Below are positions 18,665-27,518 of a DNA stretch of 64,000 bases, piece after piece (position 1 is the stretch's first letter; each line of letters starts with the position of its first letter). Source of the stretch: UBA10347 sp905182135. Lineage in GTDB: Bacteria > Actinomycetota > Acidimicrobiia > Acidimicrobiales > UBA10347. The translations under genes and the position numbers were made by a program. The DNA is taken from contig CAWUSE010000001.1 in the NCBI GenBank assembly GCA_963925805.1, positions 62,001-126,000 on the forward strand, given 5' to 3'. Below the pieces are notes generated by a model. That model did no database searches. It saw only the letters and a list, made by a program, of their open reading frames with translations, and was not told where the DNA came from.

Positions 18665-20056
18665 GTGATCGATCAGGCATTGCTGGAAAAAACTCTCACT
18701 ACCGCCACCAGGCGAGGTGGCGAGTTTGCCGAAATTTTCGTCGAGGATCGCCAGTCTTCTGGCGCGTTGCTCGACGATGACCGCATCGAGGAGCTGACCT
18801 CCGGCCGGAGCCGCGGTGCAGGTATCCGAGTTTTAGTGGGTGATTCGACTGGCTTCGCGCACACTGCAGATCTGACCGAATCGGGCCTGTTGGCCGCGGC
18901 CAAAGCCGCTGCAGACGCGGCGCGTGACGGCACTGGCGGGGTCACGACGGTCGACCTATCGACGCAGACCGTCGCGTCACCAAGCCCGATCTCGGTCTAC
19001 CCAGACACCGTAGCGAAGCAACGCAAGGTCGAATTGCTGAACTTGGCGAACGACGCTGCGCGCGGCATCGGCGGTGCCATCTCTCAGGTATCGGTCGGTT
19101 ATGGCGACGTACGCCGTCGCATCCAGATCGCAAACAGCGACGGGTTGCTTACCGGTGACGACCAGGTCAAGACCCGCTTCTCCGTCTCGTGTGTCGCTAA
19201 CGGCGACGCCGGCATGCAAACCGGTCGCGAATCGATCGGCCACACCATGGGCTTCGAACTGTTCGACCAATACGACGTCACCGAACTTGCCCGAAAGGCA
19301 GCCCAACGTGCAGTCACCAAGCTACTGGCGCGGCCTGCGCCATCTGGCGCCGTCACCACGGTGATCGGTAAAGGCGGTGGTGGCGTTCTGTTCCACGAAG
19401 CATGCGGTCATGGCCTCGAAGCTGACCATGTCGCCAAACAATCCACTGTGTTTGCTGGGCGTGTCGGTGAACTGGTTGCCAGCCCGATGGTTACCTTGAT
19501 CGACGACGGCACAATGGCCCACGAATGGGGCGCCTTCGCAGTCGACGACGAGGGCCGACCTGCCCAGCGAAATGTTCTGATCGAAGATGGCGTGCTCATC
19601 GACTTCATGTGGGACGAGCTACGAGCTCGCGCCGAAGGTCGCTCCAGCAGCGGCAACGGTCGCCGTCAGAGCTATATGCACCTGCCGATGGTCCGTATGA
19701 CCAACACCTACATCGCCAATGGCGACACCGACCCAGGCGACATCATCGCCGACACCGACTCGGGTATTTTCGTAGCCCAGCTTGGCGGCGGTCAGGTCAA
19801 TACCGTGAACGGCGATTTTGTCTTCGGGATGACCGAGGCGTATCTGATCGAGAACGGTGAGATCACCGAGCCCATTCGTGAAGGGAACCTGATCGGTAAT
19901 GGCCCCGAGGTCCTGACCAGCATTGATGCGCTTGGTAACGACTTCGAAATGGGCAGCCCAGGCACCTGTGGCAAAGATGGTCAGGGTGTTCCCGTCGGCG
20001 ACGGCACCCCAACGCTGCGAGTACGAGCGTTGACTGTCGGCGGCACGGCAGCGTAG
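18665..20056 (+). CDS. tldD: TldD, metalloprotease subunit of the TldD/TldE pair
   Basis: TldD is the metal-binding subunit of the heterodimeric TldD/TldE protease, which degrades unfolded peptides and trims peptide antibiotics. The zinc motif H-E-A-C-G-H-G lies at about residues 243-249, within the usual G-G-G-G-V-L-F context. The C-terminal G-S-P-G-T-C-G-K-D-G-Q-G-V-P-V-G-D-G segment is diagnostic. The start is GTG at 18665, preceded by the ribosome site GAGGAGG at 18655-18661, which is rather close (3-4 nt). tldE follows after 11 nt. No peptide precursor gene is visible here. Confidence 0.9.
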   Translation: MIDQALLEKTLTTATRRGGEFAEIFVEDRQSSGALLDDDRIEELTSGRSRGAGIRVLVGDSTGFAHTADLTESGLLAAAKAAADAARDGTGGVTTVDLSTQTVASPSPISVYPDTVAKQRKVELLNLANDAARGIGGAISQVSVGYGDVRRRIQIANSDGLLTGDDQVKTRFSVSCVANGDAGMQTGRESIGHTMGFELFDQYDVTELARKAAQRAVTKLLARPAPSGAVTTVIGKGGGGVLFHEACGHGLEADHVAKQSTVFAGRVGELVASPMVTLIDDGTMAHEWGAFAVDDEGRPAQRNVLIEDGVLIDFMWDELRARAEGRSSSGNGRRQSYMHLPMVRMTNTYIANGDTDPGDIIADTDSGIFVAQLGGGQVNTVNGDFVFGMTEAYLIENGEITEPIREGNLIGNGPEVLTSIDALGNDFEMGSPGTCGKDGQGVPVGDGTPTLRVRALTVGGTAA

Positions 20057-20067
20057 GCCAGACCAGC

Positions 20068-21411
20068 ATGCTTGATGATCTCCTCGCCCTCGGCGACCGC
20101 GTCGTTGCCAGCGCCAAACCTGGTGAACAAATCGAAGCTATTGTTGTTAACGAGATCGAGACCGAAGTACGGGTATTTGACGGCGGTGTCGAATCGTTCA
20201 CCTCTGCTACCTCCCAAGGCATCGGCATCCGAGTTATCAACGATCAGCGCCAGGGTTTCGCCTGGGCTGGATCGCTTGACCCTGATGTCATCGACGCCAC
20301 GCTCGGCGAAGCCCGAGACAACGCCACGTTCGGTTCTATCGACCCCAATCTCGATTTGGCCGAACCCGATGGCGTCGAAATGGCCGAACTTGTCCTGTAT
20401 GACGAGTCGGTAAATAATTTCGCCACTGATGCCAAAATCGCGTTGGCCCTCGAACTCGAAGCCATGACCAAGGACCGCGACCCTCGGGTCATGCTGGTCG
20501 AGTCCGTCGACTTCGCCGACAGCGTCGGCCATGCAGCCGTGGTCACCACCAAGGGCATTCGCATCGGCGGACAAGACAGCGGTTGCTATATCACCGCCGC
20601 TGTCATTGCTGGCGGCGGTGAAGACACCCAAGTTGGTTTTGGCTACTCCGTTGACAGGGATCCCAACAAGCTTGACCTCGAGTACGCGTCTCAGACGGCG
20701 GTTGAACGTTCGACCCGCCTACTCGGTGCGATCAAGCCCCAGACAGAACGCCTGACAGTTGTACTCGATCCCATGGTCACGGCTCAGTTCCTGGGAATCA
20801 TTGGATCAACCTTGTCTGGCGAAGCCATGCTGAAAGGCCGATCACTTTTCGCTGACCGTCTGGGTGACAACGTCGCTGCAGCCACCATCACGCTTGTCGA
20901 CGATCCAACCAATCCCCTGGCCTTTACAGCCTCTGAGGCCGACGGTGAAGGCCTGGCTACGCGTCGCAATGTGCTGATCGATCAGGGGCGACTCGACAAG
21001 TTCGTCCACAACAGTTACACCGGCCGCCGGCTTAATACGGCCTCGACTGGAAACGCTGTTCGAGGCTTCTCCTCTACACCGGGCGTTGGGACCATTGCTC
21101 TGTCGCTCATACCTGGCGAGCGGTCTCAAGCCGACCTGATCGCTGACATCGACAACGGCGTGCTTATCCAGGGCGTGTCAGGGCTGCACTCCGGAGTCAA
21201 CACGATCAGCGGCGATTTCTCGACTGGCGCCGACGGCCTGCGCATTCGCAACGGCGAGCTAGCAGAGCCGCTGCGCGAGTTCACGATCGGATCCACGCTG
21301 CAACGTATGTTGCTCGATGTCATCGAGGTTGGCGGCGACATCGAGTGGCTACCCAGCAGCGCTGCTGGCTTGTCGCTAGTGGTCGGCGACATCACCCTCA
21401 GCGGCGCCTGA
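20068..21411 (+). CDS. pmbA: TldE/PmbA, non-catalytic partner of TldD
   Basis: The protein is the TldE (PmbA) half of the peptidase. It shares the TldD fold but lacks the H-E-x3-H metal site, as expected. The N-terminal domain has V-E-S-F-T-S-A-T-S-Q-G-I-G-I-R-V, and a central segment has G-I-R-I-G-G-Q-D-S-G. The C-terminal region has G-V-L-I-Q-G-V-S-G-L-H-S-G-V-N and G-D-F-S-T-G-A-D-G-L-R-I. Length (447 residues) is normal. It forms an operon with tldD; uppP follows 19 nt later and may be co-transcribed. Confidence 0.9.
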   Translation: MLDDLLALGDRVVASAKPGEQIEAIVVNEIETEVRVFDGGVESFTSATSQGIGIRVINDQRQGFAWAGSLDPDVIDATLGEARDNATFGSIDPNLDLAEPDGVEMAELVLYDESVNNFATDAKIALALELEAMTKDRDPRVMLVESVDFADSVGHAAVVTTKGIRIGGQDSGCYITAAVIAGGGEDTQVGFGYSVDRDPNKLDLEYASQTAVERSTRLLGAIKPQTERLTVVLDPMVTAQFLGIIGSTLSGEAMLKGRSLFADRLGDNVAAATITLVDDPTNPLAFTASEADGEGLATRRNVLIDQGRLDKFVHNSYTGRRLNTASTGNAVRGFSSTPGVGTIALSLIPGERSQADLIADIDNGVLIQGVSGLHSGVNTISGDFSTGADGLRIRNGELAEPLREFTIGSTLQRMLLDVIEVGGDIEWLPSSAAGLSLVVGDITLSGA

Positions 21412-21430
21412 GTCGCCCACACTCCTCAGC

Positions 21431-22264
21431 GTGTCAATCTTTCGGGCGGTCATCCTTGGCATTGTCCAGGGGTTGACCGAATTTCTCCCTATTTCCTCTA
21501 GTGGCCATCTCCAGCTTGTGCCATGGCTTTTCGACTGGAAAGACTTCGAAGGCAACCAGGACCTGGCTAACGCGTTTGACATAGCGCTGCACATAGGCAC
21601 CCTCGTTGGAGCAGTCGCGTACTTCTGGAGCGACATATTGCGCTACCTCAGAGCAGGTGTTGGCTCACTGAGCCCAGCCAATAGAACAAACGGCTTGTCA
21701 ACAGACGCGCGAGTTGGCTGGTTACTCATCGTGGCCACGATTCCAGCTGGCATCACCGGCGTGTTCCTCGAAGAAGTGCTGAAGAGCGATGACAAGATCT
21801 GGCTTACGGCCACGGTCCTTGCCGTGTTCGGCGTGGTGTTGGCTCTCGCTGACCGGCTTCGCGGCGAACGAAAGGTCGACTCCTTCCAACTAAAAGATGC
21901 ACTGGCAATTGGTATTGGGCAGGCCTTGGCCTTGCAGCCGGGCGTCTCTCGCTCGGGCATCACGATTACGGTCGCCCGCATCCTAAAGTTCGACCGCGTC
22001 AACGCTACTCGGCTCTCCTTCTTGATGAGCCTGCCGATCATCGCTGGTGCTGGACTATTCAAATATGTCGACATCGGTGGGCTAAACGGGATCCCGTCAG
22101 ATATGAAAGCAGCCTTCGCCGCCGGCATGATTGCATCGGCCATCACCGGCTTTCTCGCCGTCTGGGGCCTTCTCAAGATTCTGGCTAAGGCAACTTTCAA
22201 CGGCTTCGCTCTCTACCGGGTAATGGCAGCCATCGGTATCTTCATCGTTCTCTTCGTGCGTTAG
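21431..22264 (+). CDS. uppP: Undecaprenyl-diphosphatase (UppP/BacA)
   Basis: This integral membrane enzyme dephosphorylates undecaprenyl diphosphate to recycle the lipid carrier for cell-wall synthesis; extra copies give bacitracin resistance. Both signatures are present: G-L-T-E-F-L-P-I-S-S-S-G-H-L at the N-terminus and P-G-V-S-R-S-G-I-T-I in the middle, and the chain has about eight membrane segments. The start is GTG at 21431. It follows tldE closely on the same strand. Its product is chemically linked to isoprenoid supply from dxs nearby, though that gene is in a separate transcript. Confidence 0.92.
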   Translation: MSIFRAVILGIVQGLTEFLPISSSGHLQLVPWLFDWKDFEGNQDLANAFDIALHIGTLVGAVAYFWSDILRYLRAGVGSLSPANRTNGLSTDARVGWLLIVATIPAGITGVFLEEVLKSDDKIWLTATVLAVFGVVLALADRLRGERKVDSFQLKDALAIGIGQALALQPGVSRSGITITVARILKFDRVNATRLSFLMSLPIIAGAGLFKYVDIGGLNGIPSDMKAAFAAGMIASAITGFLAVWGLLKILAKATFNGFALYRVMAAIGIFIVLFVR

Positions 22265-22310
22265 CAAAACACCACCCCATTGAGACGGGTACCACGCACA
22301 CCTCTCAAGC

Positions 22311-22934
22311 TCAGCCAAGTAGGGCGATCGTCACCGGGCGAAGAGAAGCAGCGGTCGCGGTCGCGACCTGATCGTGTGGCACGGCGACAGTGATGTCTTG
22401 ATCCGAAAAGGCGAGCACGACAACATGCTCGACGATTAGCTGACTGGACAGATTGGCGCTGTCGACGATCCATAGATCGACCAAATCCCCATTCTTTAGC
22501 AGCGGCACTTGGACAGCAACTGGCATCGTTAATGCGACCGTCCCAGCGCCAGAGCGACCCCCGCCTGGCATCGTGATGCGCGTCTTGAGAACGACCTCGC
22601 CTGGGTAGAGCGCCACCTTGGCCAAGCTGTCTGGTCCAACAAGAACAACAGCATTAGGTGGGACCATGGCTTGGGGCCACAGTGCGGTCCCCGCCGCTGC
22701 TGCCACCCGTTCACCGACCTCGACGGGTCGTAGTACTAAGGCGACCTCCACTCGGGTGCCCCATTGCTCCTGCTCATCGCGAAGCGCAGCCGATTTCGAC
22801 AACATCGTGGCCGCGAGCGTCACGCCCAACGCCGACACGCCGGCCGCCTGAACGAACCGGTGACGGATGACGCGACGGACTAATGAAGGTGCCCAGATGA
22901 TCCGACATGAGTGAACTCGTTGACGAACGCGCAT
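22311..22934 (-). CDS. SAF-domain protein (CpaB/RcpC-like)
   Basis: The 207-residue product has an N-terminal hydrophobic segment (about residues 28-48) after a basic start, so it is probably anchored in the membrane. A SAF-type beta-clip domain follows, with V-L-R-P-V-E-V-G-E-R-V and L-Y-P-G-E-V-V-L-K-T-R-I. The rest resembles the RcpC/CpaB C-terminal part. SAF proteins of this type sit beside Flp/Tad pilus genes in actinobacteria, but no other pilus genes are present here. The gene is convergent with uppP. Function unknown. Confidence 0.55.
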   Translation of the reverse strand: MRVRQRVHSCRIIWAPSLVRRVIRHRFVQAAGVSALGVTLAATMLSKSAALRDEQEQWGTRVEVALVLRPVEVGERVAAAAGTALWPQAMVPPNAVVLVGPDSLAKVALYPGEVVLKTRITMPGGGRSGAGTVALTMPVAVQVPLLKNGDLVDLWIVDSANLSSQLIVEHVVVLAFSDQDITVAVPHDQVATATAASLRPVTIALLG

Positions 22935-23030
22935 GTCCGCCTCCCTTTAATCAACCAGATTGAGGGAAGCGACGTATTTAAAAAGATGGGTGTTGCAGCA
23001 GAGCCTTAGCTGGCCCTTCCGCTTGCCGTC

Positions 23031-23435
23031 CTAGTCAGAAGAAGACGAGGACGACTTCGACTTAGACGTAGACGATTCTGACTTCGACTTCGACGTAGAC
23101 GATTCTGACTTCGACGATTCTGACTTCGACGTAGACGATTCTGACGAAGAACTCGAGCTTGATGAATCAGAACTCGACGTTGAAGACGCGGACCCCGGAC
23201 TCTCTTTCGAAGCCGAAGATCCTCGACTGTCGTTCTTGTAAAAACCTGCTCCTTTAAAGGTGATCCCGGGTGCGCTAAACACCTTGAGCACCTTTCCACG
23301 ACCGCTCTTGGCGCAGCCTTCGGGGCCGCGTCCAGACTTCTTAGTCGGGCACTTTTCGAGGGTGTCTTCAGAGAATGCTTGTTGGAGCTCGAAACCGAGT
23401 CCACAAGTCTCGCAGAGATAATCGTACGTTGGCAT
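23031..23435 (-). CDS. FmdB-family zinc-ribbon protein with a Ser/Lys-rich tail
   Basis: The N-terminal 40 residues match the FmdB-type zinc ribbon: M-P-T-Y-D-Y-L-C-E-T-C-G, then the second Cys pair in E-K-C-P-T-K-K-S-G-R-G-P-E-G-C. The spacing around the second pair is longer than usual, with an insertion between the two Cys. The remaining part is low-complexity Ser with Glu/Lys/Thr, encoded by short DNA repeats. FmdB was named for the amide-utilisation regulator, but most members are of unknown role. It is divergent from plsY with a 24-bp gap, so they share a promoter region. Confidence 0.75.
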   Translation of the reverse strand: MPTYDYLCETCGLGFELQQAFSEDTLEKCPTKKSGRGPEGCAKSGRGKVLKVFSAPGITFKGAGFYKNDSRGSSASKESPGSASSTSSSDSSSSSSSSESSTSKSESSKSESSTSKSKSESSTSKSKSSSSSSD

Positions 23436-23459
23436 AGATCGGGTGTAAGACTAGCGGCA

Positions 23460-24029
23460 GTGAATTTCGTTTGGTTCTTGGTTGTTGGTGCATTTTTCTT
23501 GGGCACGTTCCCGTCAGCGCTCCTGATAGGACGCATCGTCGGCCACAATCCAATGCGAGAAGGCTCAGGAAACCCAGGTGCCACCAACATGTTTCGCATC
23601 GCTGGCCTACGCGCTGGCGGGGCCACGCTCGTCATCGACGTGCTCAAGTCAGTGGTTGCCACGCTGCTCGGACACTGGGCAGGTGACACGACCCTGGCGG
23701 CTGCCTGCGGTGCAGCAGCCGTTATTGGACACATTTTCCCCCTCGTTCGATCAAGTCGTGGCGGCAAAGGCGTTGCCTGTTTTGGCGGCATGACGATTGG
23801 CGCGTGGCCAATTCTGGCGCCGATCGCTCTGCTGGTCTGGATCGGAAGCGCAAAACTGTCAGGTCACTCGTTCATTGGGGCCATGGCTGGAACCCCAACG
23901 GTCGCCATCGGCACGATGGTTATGGGGCGACCCATCGCCGAGGTCCTGATCGCCTGGGTAATGACTGTGCTGATCGTTGCTCGTCACCACACCAACATTC
24001 GCGATTATCTCACCAGCCGTTCCGCCTAG
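23460..24029 (+). CDS. plsY: Glycerol-3-phosphate acyltransferase PlsY
   Basis: PlsY transfers acyl groups from acyl-phosphate to glycerol-3-phosphate, the first step in phospholipid synthesis. It is a five-helix membrane protein, and the motifs G-S-G-N-P-G-A-T-N-M and S-S-R-G-G-K-G-V-A are both visible. I chose the GTG at 23460 (V-N-F-V-W-F), because the longer frame overlaps the divergent FmdB gene and adds a charged N-terminus. The length becomes 189 residues, near the family norm. A third motif with H-H-T-N-I-R-D-Y is near the end. Confidence 0.88.
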   Translation: MNFVWFLVVGAFFLGTFPSALLIGRIVGHNPMREGSGNPGATNMFRIAGLRAGGATLVIDVLKSVVATLLGHWAGDTTLAAACGAAAVIGHIFPLVRSSRGGKGVACFGGMTIGAWPILAPIALLVWIGSAKLSGHSFIGAMAGTPTVAIGTMVMGRPIAEVLIAWVMTVLIVARHHTNIRDYLTSRSA

Positions 24030-24074
24030 CCCGCCTTCACTGGGCGTTGCACCACTCCGCACTAGTCTGAGCGC

Positions 24075-24959
24075 ATGTCATTCGTACGCAAGGCCGTGAT
24101 TCCTGCGGCCGGTCTCGGAACCCGTTTCTTGCCAGCGACCAAAGCCGTGCCCAAAGAGATGCTTCCGATCGTCGACAAACCCGCGATCCAATACGTAGTC
24201 GAAGAGGCCATCGGCGCTGGTATCGAAGACATCTTGATCATCACCGCACCGTCGAAGAAGTCGCTCGAAGATCATTTCGACACCAACTACGAACTCGAAG
24301 GACTACTCGAGGCTCGCGGCAAGCACGACATGCTGGAGATAGTCCAGAATATTTCGTCGATGATCAAACTGCATTTCACTCGACAAGGGCATCCGCTGGG
24401 TTTGGGACATGCCATTGGTATGGCTCGGAACTTTGTCGGCGACGAACCATTCGCGGTCTTGTTGCCCGACGACATTCTGGTCGACGATGGCGCCCTTCTT
24501 CGCCGCATGATCGAGGTGCAAGCAGACACTGGCTCAGCGGTGATTGCCGCCGGCTATTACCCGCTCGAAGAAGTCATCTCCTATGGCGTCATCGATCCCA
24601 TCAGCATCGACGGCGACCGTATCGATGTGAAACACATCGTCGAGAAGCCACCAATTGCGGAAGCGGCTTCGAACTACGGGCTTGCTCCGGGCCGGTACGT
24701 CCTCCCACCAACAATCTTCGACAAAATCGACGCGACTCCACCGGGTGCGGGCGGCGAGATCCAAATTACCGATGCCATTGCAGCAATGATCGACCAGTGC
24801 GGTGTAATCGCTTGTGTGAACTCGGGAAAACGATACGACGCCGGCCAGAAACTTGATTTCCTGCGTGCCAATATCGAGATTGCGCTAACCCACCCCGAGC
24901 TCGGCGAAGGCTTCCGGGCCTTACTGACCACCATTGTTAAAGAACAGGGCATTGCATGA
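24075..24959 (+). CDS. galU: UTP-glucose-1-phosphate uridylyltransferase
   Basis: This enzyme makes UDP-glucose from UTP and glucose-1-phosphate, a donor for glycans and glycolipids. The nucleotidyltransferase motif G-L-G-T-R-F-L-P-A-T-K-A-V-P-K-E-M-L-P is at residues 12-30. Later G-L-G-H-A-I and L-P-D-D-I-L supply metal and nucleotide contacts, and K-H-I-V-E-K-P lies in the substrate loop. Its ATGA overlap with moeA (4 bp) shows translational coupling, although the functions are unrelated. The length of 294 residues is typical. Confidence 0.93.
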   Translation: MSFVRKAVIPAAGLGTRFLPATKAVPKEMLPIVDKPAIQYVVEEAIGAGIEDILIITAPSKKSLEDHFDTNYELEGLLEARGKHDMLEIVQNISSMIKLHFTRQGHPLGLGHAIGMARNFVGDEPFAVLLPDDILVDDGALLRRMIEVQADTGSAVIAAGYYPLEEVISYGVIDPISIDGDRIDVKHIVEKPPIAEAASNYGLAPGRYVLPPTIFDKIDATPPGAGGEIQITDAIAAMIDQCGVIACVNSGKRYDAGQKLDFLRANIEIALTHPELGEGFRALLTTIVKEQGIA

Positions 24960-26167
24960 TTCCGTTAAGCGAAGCCCAGGCGTACGTCCTGCAGGGATGT
25001 ACCCCGCTCGGCGCTGCCCCCACCGACTCGTCGCAGGCTCTCGGCCTGGTCACGGCCGAGCCAATCATGTGCAACGAATTCGTGCCGCCGTTCAACAACA
25101 CCGCTGTCGATGGCTACGCCGTGATGGCTGCCGACACGAAAGCTGCTCCGGTTGACCTGCAGGTTATTGGTGCAATCGCAGCTGGTGAAGCGCCTTCGAC
25201 ACCTCTCACCCCCGGCACCGCAATTCGCATCATGACCGGAGCTCCCCTGCCGGATGGCGCTGATGCCATCGTGATGGTCGAAGACACCACAACCAGCAAT
25301 GACACGATGACGGTCACCATCCACCGCTGCGTCGAATCTGGCTCAGCTGTGCGTCGTGCTGGTGAGGACATGCAGCCTGGGCAACTGGTCTTCGATAGTG
25401 GCACCTTGCTACAACCCGGACATCTTGGCGTGCTGGCCACACTCGGCATCGCAACCATCGCCACCCATCGCCGGCCCCTGGTTGGGGTGATCTCAACCGG
25501 TGACGAACTTGTCGATGGGCCCCAACAACTCGCACCGGGTCAAATTCGCGATTCAAATCGTCGCGCTCTGCTCGCCATGGTCGGACAGACGGGTTGCACA
25601 CCCGTCGACTTAGGTCTCATTCGCGACGATGAGGCGGCAGTAGAGGCGGCCTTGCGAGTCGGTGCCGAACATTGTGATGCCATCATCACCAGCGGTGGCG
25701 TCAGCATGGGCGACTTCGATTATGTCAAACTCGTACTCAGCCGTATCGCCGACATGCGCTGGATGCAGATCGCTATCAAACCAGCAAAACCCATGGCATT
25801 TGGCACGTTGGGCGACACACCAATCTTCGGACTCCCGGGTAACCCAGTGTCATCCATGGTGTCCTACGAGCTCTTAGCTCGGCCTGGGCTTCGCAAGATG
25901 ATGGGCCTTGCTGGCGATGCACTTCATCGCCCTCGCATCTCAGCGCTCGCCGAGGGGCCGCTGCCCCGCCGGCCTGATGGCAAGACCCACTTCGCCCGTA
26001 TCAACATGCGGTGGGTTGACGGCACGGCGAGGATTCGCTCGGCAGGAGGACAAGGTTCGCATCAGTTGTCTGCCATGGCTGGCGCCGACGCATTGGCCAT
26101 ACTTCCCGACGGCGAAGGCCTGGCTGAAGGTGATACCGCCAGCATCATCGTGTTGCACAGCGACTGA
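24956..26167 (+). CDS. moeA: Molybdopterin molybdenumtransferase MoeA
   Basis: MoeA inserts molybdate into adenylylated molybdopterin to complete the molybdenum cofactor. The N-terminal MoeA domain has F-N-N-T-A-V-D-G-Y-A-V and M-T-G-A-P-L-P-D-G-A-D-A-I-V. The MogA-like domain follows with S-T-G-D-E-L, G-G-V-S-M-G-D-F-D-Y-V and G-L-P-G-N-P-V-S-S-M-V. A small beta-barrel C-terminal domain ends the protein (403 residues). It overlaps galU by 4 bp. No molybdoenzyme gene is in the window. Confidence 0.93.
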   Translation: MIPLSEAQAYVLQGCTPLGAAPTDSSQALGLVTAEPIMCNEFVPPFNNTAVDGYAVMAADTKAAPVDLQVIGAIAAGEAPSTPLTPGTAIRIMTGAPLPDGADAIVMVEDTTTSNDTMTVTIHRCVESGSAVRRAGEDMQPGQLVFDSGTLLQPGHLGVLATLGIATIATHRRPLVGVISTGDELVDGPQQLAPGQIRDSNRRALLAMVGQTGCTPVDLGLIRDDEAAVEAALRVGAEHCDAIITSGGVSMGDFDYVKLVLSRIADMRWMQIAIKPAKPMAFGTLGDTPIFGLPGNPVSSMVSYELLARPGLRKMMGLAGDALHRPRISALAEGPLPRRPDGKTHFARINMRWVDGTARIRSAGGQGSHQLSAMAGADALAILPDGEGLAEGDTASIIVLHSD

Positions 26168-26225
26168 CAATTCGTATGGGCCGCCGCCGCTGATCAGTGA
26201 CACAACGCCTCGACATATTCTACTT

Positions 26226-26253
26226 TTGTCAAACTTCTTGAACTTCCTATTAG
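26226..26253 (+). promoter_or_regulatory. Candidate housekeeping promoter
   Basis: Within an unusually AT-rich stretch, TTGTCA (26226-26231) and TATTAG (26248-26253) are separated by 16 nt, a plausible -35/-10 pair. It would start transcription about 60 nt upstream of the secreted protein gene at 26322. The match is moderate and there is no independent support. Confidence 0.3.
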
Positions 26254-26321
26254 TCATATAGACCACAACTACGGCTCGAAAGCGTTCAAATGACGTCTGA
26301 AGCAGCTACAACTAGTTCCCG

Positions 26322-27149
26322 ATGAAGACCGCCTACACACCTGACAACACTCGTTCGTCAATCGCGATCCTGCTCTCGCTGGCCCTCGTCGTCACCGCTG
26401 TCGCCGCACTCATCGGCCTCAGCGACAAGCCCGACGTGTCAACGATCGTGATCAGCCCCGCCGGCGAAGCACCAATCATCGCGACAAATAATTTTGAGTT
26501 CAGGTCTAGCGACGATGCATCCGGCACTGCCATCTCCGATGATGCAATGCTCGACGAACTGGGGCAACCGTTCGACGACCAAGTCGCACAGAGCAAGGCT
26601 GACCCGCAGGCACGCAGCGACGCCCAAACAGTTCCCGAGGGCGAGATCATCGCCGTGCCTGCGCTGGCACCAACCCCAACTGCCGAGGTTGCCGCCGCTG
26701 TCGAGCCAACGCTGGCCCCTGAGGAATCAGGCGACACAGAAGAAGCAAAAGCAGGGTTCACGGCTGCTTCGCCATCATTGCCGACAACGTCAGGGACCGT
26801 ACAGGGAACCTTCTTCACCAAGGGCGACGAGAACGACGGTGCTGTTGTTTCACAGAACCTGATCACACTGAGCTTCGCCGAAGATGGCAGCGGCGCTTTC
26901 CAGGGCGTGCTCGACATTACCTATGCCGATGACACCCATATCTTGCTGAACATGTCGGGACCGCTCCTGTGGGCCGCTAGCAACCCTCAGGTCAAAGCCA
27001 CACTTGAGGGCGCCTTCACACTCGATGCAGTAATCGACACCGACGATGTCACCGCCAGCGATGCCGAGCTCAGCATTAGCAGCCTCGAGGCTGGTTCCGG
27101 CTCGCTGTGCACTACCAAGTGCTTCGGTTTCACGTTCCCACCTCAATAA
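26322..27149 (+). CDS. Secreted or anchored protein of unknown function
   Basis: The N-terminus is a signal anchor: a short polar stretch, then S-I-A-I-L-L-S-L-A-L-V-V-T-A-V-A-A-L-I-G-L at about residues 13-33, with no lipobox Cys. An acidic and Pro/Ala/Thr-rich linker covers residues 45-150. The C-terminal 120 residues look like a beta-rich domain, with repeated short hydrophobic strands and a closing C-T-T-K-C-F-G-F-T-F motif that could form a disulfide. No named family is recognised. It is transcribed apart from moeA. Confidence 0.6.
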   Translation: MKTAYTPDNTRSSIAILLSLALVVTAVAALIGLSDKPDVSTIVISPAGEAPIIATNNFEFRSSDDASGTAISDDAMLDELGQPFDDQVAQSKADPQARSDAQTVPEGEIIAVPALAPTPTAEVAAAVEPTLAPEESGDTEEAKAGFTAASPSLPTTSGTVQGTFFTKGDENDGAVVSQNLITLSFAEDGSGAFQGVLDITYADDTHILLNMSGPLLWAASNPQVKATLEGAFTLDAVIDTDDVTASDAELSISSLEAGSGSLCTTKCFGFTFPPQ

Positions 27150-27221
27150 CCGCCATGACACTCGCCAGTTCTCGAGTCACACCTTGACGTTCGGTTTCAT
27201 GCCTTGCTCTAGCTTCGACAC

Positions 27222-27518
27222 CTAGTTGGTAGTCGGGACCTGCATACGAGCTCTCATGTCAACTACTGGCTGAATGATTGCGCTACCGGCTGGAATGATT
27301 GGTCGCATACCTTCTAACAAGTCTTCGTAGCTATCGGTTTCGACAATGAGAAAAAAGTCATGGGCCGGCGGGTCAGTCCAAGCTCCTACAACGGTAATAC
27401 CAGCAGTCTCTAGCGCTGGAAGAAGTGACCCAAATGTTGCTTGTCTTCGCTCTTCATCTCCTCCCGGGCATGTTGTTGGATCATGATGATGTTTGATGTG
27501 TAAAAGCACAGTGTCCAC
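27222..27518 (-). CDS. Small alpha/beta-barrel-like protein (DUF3303-type)
   Basis: The 98-residue protein looks like a single dimeric alpha/beta-barrel (ABM-like) domain. Its N-terminal strand contains V-L-L-H-I-K-H-H-H-D-P, a helix follows, and a strand with V-V-G-A-W-T-D leads to H-D-F-F-L-I-V-E-T-D-S-Y-E-D-L. That pattern resembles DUF3303 and related stress proteins. The His triplet near the start could bind metal but is not diagnostic. Function is unknown. It converges on the secreted protein gene. Confidence 0.55.
   Translation of the reverse strand: MDTVLLHIKHHHDPTTCPGGDEERRQATFGSLLPALETAGITVVGAWTDPPAHDFFLIVETDSYEDLLEGMRPIIPAGSAIIQPVVDMRARMQVPTTN

Noticed and set aside
23006..23791. 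Long minus-strand frame opposite plsY
   Set aside because: Arg/Ser/Pro-rich shadow of plsY and the FmdB tail. The plus-strand motifs (S-G-N-P-G-A-T-N) identify the real gene.
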